A stretch of 27,455 nucleotides of DNA, taken from positions 1-27,455 of IMG/VR virus record IMGVR_UViG_3300031707_000141; one strand, written 5' to 3'. This document shows positions 22,128 to 27,455 of the stretch, in pieces. This DNA is from a virus. A program made the translations under genes and the position numbers. The notes below the pieces were generated by a model. It saw only the letters and a list, made by a program, of their open reading frames with translations. It did no database searches and was not told where the DNA came from. Numbering within the stretch: the first letter of the stretch is position 1; each line of letters opens with the position of its first letter.

Positions 22128-22272
22128 AATAACGAAAGTTAAAAGAACGCACTGCTTCGATCATAAGAAGACTCGACAACAGGCAGCGGGTCGAAAGAGG
22201 GGGGAGATGTTTAGAGTTTTCGGGGAATTAACAGTGCTTTTCTATTTAACTCTAATCTCCTCAATGCCTGAT
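22128..22272. other. Structured GC-richer gap between convergent genes
   Basis: 145 bp clearly richer in G and C than the flanks. It holds a 13-bp stem with a 3-nt bulge: GGAGA + TTAGAGTT at 22203-22207 and 22211-22218, pairing with AACTCTAA + TCTCC at 22248-22260. Further pairs are GCACTG/CAGTGC and CTGC/GCAG plus TTCGA/TCGAA, the last two interleaved as in a pseudoknot. No T-run follows in either direction, so it is not a simple intrinsic terminator. A structured RNA, a terminator of another type, or a remnant of the cargo insertion are options. Confidence 0.5.
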
Positions 22273-23175
22273 TTATTTCAAATACTCAACATAGCAACGG
22301 CATCTCAAGCTTTCAGAAGCTGGAAGCTTAGGATCTCTGGGCGTTTGTGCTAAATAACCACCGACAATAAAGTTTTGATTTAAAGGTACTGTTTGTCCAT
22401 TTGCCGCTAAATGATTTGGTCTAATTCTATCATCTAAAAATCCACGCCAAACCTTTTTTATCTGCAATCCAAGATTTAATGCAATTAAAGTTGCTTCTTC
22501 TTGTCTTGACCAGCTTTCAGCACTTCCAACCAAAGTTTCAGCAATTAGCTCTGCTCTTGATTCTTCCTTCTTATCCAAAGCAATGTTTATCTCTTCCGCA
22601 ACTTCGTTATCCTTAGTTTCTTGTAAAGCGGCTAATTCTTTTTTATATTTTGCCAATTTGCTATTCAATTTACTTAAATCGGTTTCTCTGCCTTGAATAA
22701 ATCCTTGAAAGCGAATTTGCATTATTCTTTGCTCTAACTCTTGGATAATTGTTTGCAGCTTTGCTTCTTTTCTAATGTGTTTGGTTAAAGCATTGATTTG
22801 GGCTTCTGATAGCTCTTTTGCATTAGTGTTTTGAATATAAAGGGCTTGGCGTTCACTTTCAGTTGCTATAAAAAGAATAGCCAGTCTTTCAAACTCTTTA
22901 TTAATGTTTTCTAGTTGATCTTGGTTCATCTCAACATCTAGGGCTTTTTTACTTGGCTTGCGTTCTAAATAGCCAAAAGTCTGGATTGTTTCCCTTAGGC
23001 AGTCTTTAGAAACTTTTAGAAAGTCGGGGTTGTAATTTCTTGCAACTGATTCAGCATTTACGGATTTAGTGGCTTTGTAAAGATTAATAGCATCTTGATT
23101 CATTTGACGAAAGATAGCACGGATAGGCTTTATATATCGGCTTTCTATCTTTCTTTTTTCTATGTCAATGTTCAT
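22273..23175 (-). CDS. MuF-like head morphogenesis protein
   Basis: 300-residue minor head protein of the Mu gpF/SPP1 gp7 type, placed next to the portal. N-terminal and central regions are helical with several coiled-coil-like stretches (LAKYKKELAALQETKDNEV). Residues ~235-300 carry the MuF C-terminal signature: WRGFLDDRIRPNHLAANGQ, then the sequence up to PASESLRCRCYVEYL (H...G..v...f.v.g...P.DP...ase...CRC). Starts overlap the portal stop by 11 nt. No toxin-like domain is fused. Confidence 0.85.
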   Translation of the reverse strand: MNIDIEKRKIESRYIKPIRAIFRQMNQDAINLYKATKSVNAESVARNYNPDFLKVSKDCLRETIQTFGYLERKPSKKALDVEMNQDQLENINKEFERLAILFIATESERQALYIQNTNAKELSEAQINALTKHIRKEAKLQTIIQELEQRIMQIRFQGFIQGRETDLSKLNSKLAKYKKELAALQETKDNEVAEEINIALDKKEESRAELIAETLVGSAESWSRQEEATLIALNLGLQIKKVWRGFLDDRIRPNHLAANGQTVPLNQNFIVGGYLAQTPRDPKLPASESLRCRCYVEYLK

Positions 23176-25060
23176 TTACTAATTTCTCCACTTCCTCATC
23201 AGAATAAACTCTATTACCTTTAATATCAAGAGTTGTGTTTAAAAGCTTAGTAAGAATATCTTTTTCTGTCTCTTTGGTCTTCATTCTTGAGTTTTGGATT
23301 TGTTTCCATTTAGAATTAGCCCAAGAGCGACCAGAATCTCCACCCCAAAGCAACCAAGCGATATAATGATTAGAAGGTTCGCCGTTAGGTTTCTTATTTT
23401 TGCCTTCGTTCACTCCATGTCTAGCAAAATAAGATACCATTCTTCCAATTGTTTTAGGCGTTAGATTCTCACGACTTCTTAATTGAACGGCGCGGGCTAC
23501 TCCAACTTCAGTTCCACCTCTGCCATATTTCTTACGAAGTTCTAAACCACGAGCGGCATTTCTTGCCATTGTATCAGTAGGCTTTAGATTAATCCCCATA
23601 GCCTTTTCTTCTGATTCATCGTCTTCTTCAAATTCAGTCTCATCACCTTCAAGAGTTTCTTGCTCTTCCTCGTCTAATTCGTCATTTTCTTCATCTTCAT
23701 CAGGCATATTTACCATTCCTGCTGGAATACCAATAGTATCACTCATATTTTCATCACCAGCAACCGCAACTTGGTTTCCATCAACATAAAGAGCATCGCC
23801 ACCAACTCCGCAGCGTCCTAATCCAATAAATTCTCTTAGTTCGTTTGAAGTAGCTATTTTAGCTGCTTGTAAAACTTTTACTGTGTCAAATAAGCGAGGT
23901 TGCAAAGCTGGAATTGAAGATTCTTCAAAACCAATCTCAAAAACACCATCATCTTTGTAAAAGTTGGAATAAACAAAACAGTAATAATATTCACAATATT
24001 TAGAAAGAAGCGGCAGAACGGCTTTATCATAAAAGTTTAGGTTAGCCTCTTTCATGTTTGTATTTGAGGTGAACTCACCTTCAACCATAGGAAGCGGAAT
24101 ATTTAGTTTATTGTAAATAGCCACCCTCATTCTTCGCATCAACTTCTCAAAATCCATGTCTTTGAGGTTTATATCCAAAGGCTTAACATCAAAAGGCATT
24201 CCAATAAGTAGGTTCTTGCCAGCATTATTAAAACCAGAGTAAGCACTTTTTAAATAATCTCTTATTTTATCTAGCTGATCTTGATTTGGCGGATTTGATC
24301 CATCTTTAGGAGTAAACAACATCTTAGAAGATAAGCCATTCTTCAAAAGGTTAGCATTGTGTATTGACGCTTCTAAATACTGATTAATTTCGATTTCAAC
24401 ATTCTGCAAAGGTGAATCACCATAAAGCATTGAGAATAGTTGATTATTGGAAGGTTCTTTCCAATGCAATAACACTCCAAAGCCATCATCTTCAACATAA
24501 GCTTCAATTAATTGCCCATTTATGTTATTTATATAACTCTTATGGAAACATTTTTGTTTTCCATTTGGGTTGTAAAGGTAATATTCTGGGTAACCAGACA
24601 TGTCTTGAACTGGCGTAATGTAATCAGGGCGTAGATTATAGACTTCTAAGGGACTTTGATAAACACTTCTCTTGTCAGCACTTAAAACACCAGAAAGATA
24701 AATATAATTATTTCCAGTGGCTAAGTAGTGTATAAAACCCTCTTGCTTAAAATCTATCCCAGTTTGCTTAAAATTAGGTTTACGGAAAGTTTTGACAAAA
24801 GGGCTATTCGTTAAAGCTATTCTTGATTCCTTTTCAGCTTTAGCGTAAGGAAAAAGAGCAACGCAAGAAGTTTCACTAGCTATTTTATTTATTGCATCTC
24901 CAACAGGAGCGACTTGGCAGTAATATTCTAAATATTTAGCAGATGTGGTGCCAAAAGCAAAATCATTAGTAAGAAAGTTAAACAATAGAGGACTGTAAGC
25001 ACTTCCCTTTTTTTCTAAGTAATTTAGAGCTATCTTTCTTTTAAAGTTCTCAAAAGCCAT
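23165..25060 (-). CDS. Portal protein with acidic linker and C-terminal extra domain
   Basis: 631 residues. Residues ~40-430 are an HK97-like portal: early YCQVAPVGDAINKIASE, the wing/stem region up to GFNNAGKNLLIGMPFD (274-290) and LDINLKDMDFEKLMRRMRVAIYNKLNIPLPMVEG (295-328). Residues ~453-487 are a nearly pure Asp/Glu linker. Residues ~493-585 form a separate domain (MARNAARGLELRKKYGRGGTEVGVARA, WLLWGGDSGRSWANSKWK) that occurs near protease or portal proteins of other phages. C-terminal end is LNTT..VYSDEEVEKL. The domain makes the protein ~200 residues longer than usual. Confidence 0.9.
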   Translation of the reverse strand: MAFENFKRKIALNYLEKKGSAYSPLLFNFLTNDFAFGTTSAKYLEYYCQVAPVGDAINKIASETSCVALFPYAKAEKESRIALTNSPFVKTFRKPNFKQTGIDFKQEGFIHYLATGNNYIYLSGVLSADKRSVYQSPLEVYNLRPDYITPVQDMSGYPEYYLYNPNGKQKCFHKSYINNINGQLIEAYVEDDGFGVLLHWKEPSNNQLFSMLYGDSPLQNVEIEINQYLEASIHNANLLKNGLSSKMLFTPKDGSNPPNQDQLDKIRDYLKSAYSGFNNAGKNLLIGMPFDVKPLDINLKDMDFEKLMRRMRVAIYNKLNIPLPMVEGEFTSNTNMKEANLNFYDKAVLPLLSKYCEYYYCFVYSNFYKDDGVFEIGFEESSIPALQPRLFDTVKVLQAAKIATSNELREFIGLGRCGVGGDALYVDGNQVAVAGDENMSDTIGIPAGMVNMPDEDEENDELDEEEQETLEGDETEFEEDDESEEKAMGINLKPTDTMARNAARGLELRKKYGRGGTEVGVARAVQLRSRENLTPKTIGRMVSYFARHGVNEGKNKKPNGEPSNHYIAWLLWGGDSGRSWANSKWKQIQNSRMKTKETEKDILTKLLNTTLDIKGNRVYSDEEVEKLVNEH

Positions 25061-25070
25061 GTTTTATTAT

Positions 25071-25077
25071 GTGGTGA
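25071..25077 (-). promoter_or_regulatory. TCACCAC motif upstream of portal
   Basis: GTGGTGA on plus, TCACCAC in the minus sense, 10-16 bases before the portal ATG at 25060. Upstream in minus sense is an A/T-rich tract with TTATAATTATTTTTT that could serve as a -10-like region. Same heptamer as at 9442, 9464, 9546 and 19783. Confidence 0.45.
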
Positions 25078-25123
25078 GTAGTAATTCGCCAAAAAATAAT
25101 TATAAGCATTTAATTAGCAAGAA

Positions 25124-25627
25124 TTATTTATGGCTTATTTTATAAATTCCATCTTCATACCTTATTTTTACCTCTAATTTCTCCCTTAGCTCTAAAATAT
25201 CCTTCCATTTGCCTTTTCCATAGAATAGAGGGTTAAGATAATAAACACCTCTTCCCTCACGAATAAGTATTTTGCTTTCAGACAATTTGGTAATATATTG
25301 ATTTACAGTATTGAAGGTTTTACCAAGTCTAACGGCAATATCTCTTTTGATGTAGGAGTTGATTATAATCTTATTTCCATAACTCATGCACTTAATTAAT
25401 TCATAAATCAACCCCTCTAAGCCAGAAGGCAGATTTGATAAATAGTTTATGTGCTTAATATAGATTTTGATGTAATCATCCTCACCAGCAATCGAATAGC
25501 TTTGAAAACTCTCTTTTTGGTGAACTTCTCCAAATTCATCAATAAAATTGGTGATTGTTTGGTTTTTAATTCTGCGAGCCATTATATTTTTAAAATTTTG
25601 TAAAGGTTTCCAATTTCTTAACGCCAC
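25124..25627 (-). CDS. RepL-like replication initiator (winged helix)
   Basis: 167 residues from a GTG at 25627; an ATG at 25582 (MARRIKNQTI...) is an equally good start, placed 8 nt after the SerRS-like micro-ORF. Residues ~85-135 give the recognisable RepL pattern: INSYIKRDIAVRLGKTFNTVNQYITKLSESKILIREGRGVYYLNP, then LFYGKGKWKDI. This matches plasmid/phage RepL proteins that open an origin. It precedes the portal gene. An iteron-like region ~600 bp away could be its target. Not proved to be active; also could be a regulator of the same winged-helix fold. Confidence 0.7.
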   Translation of the reverse strand: MALRNWKPLQNFKNIMARRIKNQTITNFIDEFGEVHQKESFQSYSIAGEDDYIKIYIKHINYLSNLPSGLEGLIYELIKCMSYGNKIIINSYIKRDIAVRLGKTFNTVNQYITKLSESKILIREGRGVYYLNPLFYGKGKWKDILELREKLEVKIRYEDGIYKISHK

Positions 25628-25700
25628 CCATATAACTTAATTTTTCCATTGTCGCATCAAAAGCCGCTGGATTTTCTCTAATCCATTTTATGTCTAACAT
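25590..25700 (-). CDS. 36-residue ORF resembling SerRS N-terminus
   Basis: ATG at 25700, TAA at 25590-25592. The first ~16 residues read MLDIKWIRENPAAFDA, strikingly like the start of bacterial seryl-tRNA synthetases (MLDIK.IRENP..FD). After residue ~20 (EKLSYMGGVKKLETFTKF) the resemblance ends. It overlaps the stop of the 13-residue micro-ORF upstream and ends 8 nt before the alternative RepL ATG. It could be a captured host fragment, an attachment-site remnant or a coding leader. Too short to be a working enzyme. Confidence 0.5.
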   Translation of the reverse strand: MLDIKWIRENPAAFDATMEKLSYMGGVKKLETFTKF

Positions 25701-25735
25701 TGTTTTGTTGTAATAGCAATTGCCGTAGTAATCAT
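25694..25735 (-). CDS. Possible 13-residue leader micro-ORF
   Basis: ATG at 25735 overlaps the stop of the preceding gene (ATGA) and lies 8 nt after a strong AAGGAG. It reads MITTAIAITTKQC and ends in TAG overlapping the ATG of the SerRS-like ORF. Seven of thirteen residues are Thr or Ile, superficially like amino-acid attenuator leaders. Translation is supported by the SD and overlaps; function unknown. Confidence 0.35.
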   Translation of the reverse strand: MITTAIAITTKQC

Positions 25736-26124
25736 TTTACTTTCTCCTTTTCTTTGCTAAATCTTTCTTTATATTCTTTAGTACCTTTCCATAAATATCT
25801 CTCAAAACCACATTCATCAGCCATTTTAGCCTCAAACTTTTCAGAAAGTTCATTAAGTATTATCTGATAAGTTTGCTCCTCATCTTTTACCAAAACAAAT
25901 CTTCCTTTTCCATATGTTCTACCATCAAACAAACCATTGAAGCGGTTTAAGGGGTCTTTCTGGTCTTTGAATTGCTCTCTGTACTCTTGACAAGCTGTAT
26001 CAATAAAAAAATATCCAGATGATCTAGTGAAAATAATAAAATCTCCACCATATAAAAAATCCTTCCCAAGCTCTAAAAACCTTTCAAACTTACCGTCTTT
26101 GTATTCTGCTAATCTTAATTTCAT
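25732..26124 (-). CDS. Hypothetical protein upstream of RepL-like gene
   Basis: 130 residues, not recognised. Middle part contains GGDFIIFTRSSGYFFIDTACQEYREQF and FDGRTYGKGRFVLVKDEEQTYQIILNELSEKFE; the end is a Lys/Glu-rich helix (FSKEKEKVK). Mixed alpha/beta and soluble. Its stop overlaps the start of a 13-residue micro-ORF with a good SD. First coding gene downstream of the iteron-like non-coding region, so it may belong to the replication/control module. Confidence 0.55.
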   Translation of the reverse strand: MKLRLAEYKDGKFERFLELGKDFLYGGDFIIFTRSSGYFFIDTACQEYREQFKDQKDPLNRFNGLFDGRTYGKGRFVLVKDEEQTYQIILNELSEKFEAKMADECGFERYLWKGTKEYKERFSKEKEKVK

Positions 26125-26199
26125 TTCATAACCTCATTTTTAAATTATTAACCCCTAAAAACTTACCAATTAAAAACTAATAATCAAGAGATAATATAT

Positions 26200-26295
26200 G
26201 TGAAACATTTACACTTGTATATCCACAGTATACAACTTATATATCCACAGTATAATAGTTATATATTGGGGATATATAAGTCAAAAATGTTTCAC
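26200..26295. other. Iteron-like repeats within an 11-bp inverted repeat; candidate origin
   Basis: Two 20-nt direct repeats (26213-26232, 26235-26254; one mismatch, 22-bp spacing) share the core TATATCCACAGTATA. A third copy is inverted at 26262-26281 with two differences. The core contains ATATCCACA, one base from the DnaA-box consensus TTATCCACA. Arms GTGAAACATTT (26200-26210) and AAATGTTTCAC (26285-26295) enclose the set. With a RepL-like gene nearby this looks like an origin or regulator-binding cluster. The GTGAAACA/TGTTTCAC arms are also half parS-like, but not joined. Confidence 0.6.
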
Positions 26296-26338
26296 GGGCT
26301 GGAATAGACACAGAGAGTAAGGATTCCAGCTTTTTTTT
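26229..26338 (+). ncRNA. Possible small RNA (~75 nt) from promoter-like site to terminator
   Basis: TATACA (26229-26234), a 16-nt spacer and TATAAT (26251-26256) form a fair sigma70-like promoter within the repeats. A transcript from ~26263 would end at the terminator at 26298-26338. No ORF explains a plus-strand terminator here, so a short RNA is the natural reading. It could control replication or be a by-product. RNA evidence is required. Confidence 0.4.
26298..26338 (+). terminator. Rho-independent terminator
   Basis: Perfect 8-bp stem GCTGGAAT / ATTCCAGC (26298-26305, 26323-26330), 17-nt loop, then eight T (26331-26338). Classic plus-strand terminator. No plus-strand coding gene lies upstream, which is why a small RNA is suspected. 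Confidence 0.8.
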
Positions 26339-26340
26339 AA

Positions 26341-26828
26341 AATCCATTTCCTATCTCTATTTTATACATGTTATTATCGTACTTTTAACAAACTCGGACA
26401 AAAAACAAATTCAATACATCTTATTATTAGATTTTGAAAAAAGGTTTAAATGGAAAAATTTTTAGAAAACTCTAAAATGGATTTTGGAAAATAAAAAAAA
26501 AGAAAAATCAGTTTTAAAAAAGAGGGGGGTAGGAAGAGTTTTAGAAATGTTTAATGGGTGATTGTGTATTTATTAGCAGAAAAGTGTTGTGTGAGGCTAA
26601 AAAGGGGGTTTATGATTGTTTTATTGTGGTTGTTGAGTTGTGGATTAGGTCTGGTGCTGATTTTTTTTTAGAAATGGTTGGGGTAGGTATATCCAAACAT
26701 ATAGGGGGGGGTCGTCTATTTTTCAACAATACCCCCCTCGATTCCCCGCCTATCTATTTCTTACCACCACCGCCAACATTTAATTTGACATAATGCATAT
26801 TATGGGTGTTGTCTCAAGCCTTGTGTCT
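26341..26828. other. Non-coding AT-rich region with G/C runs
   Basis: I find no convincing gene here. A 79-residue plus-strand ORF (26554-26793) has a disordered-looking composition and no SD. The stretch holds a GGGGGG/CCCCCC hairpin-like pair (26706-26711, 26732-26737), several other G-runs, and an ATAAT..ATTAT palindrome near 26790. AT-rich ends with GC-rich runs are also seen around replication origins or packaging sites; no further claim. Confidence 0.5.
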
Positions 26829-27455
26829 CTAAGCTCCAACCACTACTTTCAAATTCTTCTCAAGTAAAACTTCTATTGATTCCTTCACAACTCGCAATTG
26901 TTTTTCGTCAAGCTTTTGAATTAGATTCTTGATTGCCAACATTGCAATATCTGAACTAACTTCACCAGCTCCCGCCGTTGCTATTGTGTTGGCGTCTGCC
27001 TCAATATACTTTGCCGCGAATTGTAGTGAGTTGAAAGCAAGTCTCCCGTCTCTCATTTCCTCAACTTCTCGCGCGTTCATTCCCTCGCCGTAAGATCTAA
27101 CAACTTTTTCTTTATTATAATTTAGAAATTCATCCTTTGCAATTCTTGCAATTTCCTCTTTTCCAAGTCCTGCTTTTTCAAACGCTTCAGCCAGCGACTT
27201 TACCGCTTCATTGCTTTTGAGATAAACAGACGCTTGACTTATACTAAGACCAACATTTGAAGCCGTACTTTTCAAGTTGTTAGTTTTCAAATATTCTTTA
27301 ACAACTTTCCTTCTGTTAATTTCGCCAATAGTTTTTTTTCTTTTGGCACCTCTTTTCGTGTTTCTTCGGGAACTCTCTTTTTGCGCCAAGCTTTTAAAAT
27401 TCCCCAACTCCGCTGCCGCTACTTTTGCTTCTCTCTCTCTTAACGCCGCCGCTGC
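26829..27455 (-). CDS. Small terminase subunit-like protein, 5' end outside window
   Basis: The frame is open from 26829 through the right edge, so the true start probably lies outside; a TTG at 27407 is only an internal possibility. Visible domains: basic N-terminal helix (RRNTKRGAKRKK), an HTH-like segment (TASNVGLSISQASVYLKSNEAVKSL) and a helical C-terminal half with GLGKEEIARIAKDEFLN and RLAFNSLQFAAKYIEADANT, a pattern reminiscent of small terminases (DNA recognition, oligomerisation). Not accompanied by the large terminase, which lies far away. Family call is moderate; a different DNA-binding phage protein is possible. Confidence 0.55.
   Translation of the reverse strand, partial: AAAALREREAKVAAAELGNFKSLAQKESSRRNTKRGAKRKKTIGEINRRKVVKEYLKTNNLKSTASNVGLSISQASVYLKSNEAVKSLAEAFEKAGLGKEEIARIAKDEFLNYNKEKVVRSYGEGMNAREVEEMRDGRLAFNSLQFAAKYIEADANTIATAGAGEVSSDIAMLAIKNLIQKLDEKQLRVVKESIEVLLEKNLKVVVGA

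Noticed and set aside
26200-26295. Canonical parS site
   Set aside because: Only half-sites GTGAAACA and TGTTTCAC exist, about 85 bp apart; the full TGTTTCACGTGAAACA is not present and no parAB genes are in the window.
26554-26793. 79-residue plus-strand ORF
   Set aside because: Poor composition (Gly/Pro and hydrophobic runs over G/C tracts), no RBS, located in a non-coding region; more likely chance.

Overview
The window is AT-rich phage or prophage DNA carrying most of the virion genes of a contractile-tailed (Mu-like) myophage with an HK97-type head. The tail order matches phage Mu (sheath, tube, frameshifted chaperone, tape measure, DNA-circulation protein, gpP-like hub, gp45-like spike, gp46-like wedge, gp47/J-like baseplate). 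The head side has an HK97 prohead protease, HK97 capsid, HK97-like portal and MuF protein. No integrase, repressor or endolysin is recognisable here, and both window ends cut through genes. The standard code fits, with TGA used as a stop. A lipobox lipoprotein and a secreted partner point to a Gram-negative host. A short ORF resembling the N-terminus of seryl-tRNA synthetase is compatible with an AT-rich proteobacterium, but the host is not established.

Layout, right to left along the main (minus) strand: a small-terminase-like gene, open at the right edge; a ~0.7 kb non-coding region with iteron-like repeats, IR arms, a possible small RNA and a strong terminator; an unknown gene, two micro-ORFs (one SerRS-like) and a RepL-like replication initiator; portal and MuF genes; a plus-strand cargo block (19879-22127) with an LPP20-like lipoprotein and a secreted partner; protease, capsid, decoration-like and head-completion genes; small hypothetical genes that may include lysis functions; and a tail-terminator-like protein. 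The large terminase then lies alone on the plus strand (9561-11039), followed by the minus-strand tail and baseplate operon to the left edge.

Two plus-strand units interrupt an otherwise minus-strand morphogenesis region: the large terminase and the cargo block. Both are preceded by nearly the same 38-bp block, containing a perfect palindrome built on TTATTAACTT or its shortened form, so they probably share a regulator. A second motif, TCACCAC, precedes the divergent and operon-head genes in sense orientation.

The most notable items are: a complete -1 frameshift signal (U UUU UUA, 7-nt spacer, 9-bp stem) in the tail chaperone; the paired palindromic block; a 174-bp insertion flanked by a 31-bp direct repeat between two genes that would otherwise overlap; an 18-bp inverted repeat bracketing a small Cys-containing gene; the SerRS-like micro-ORF just upstream of the RepL-like gene; and the iteron-like region that could be a replication origin.
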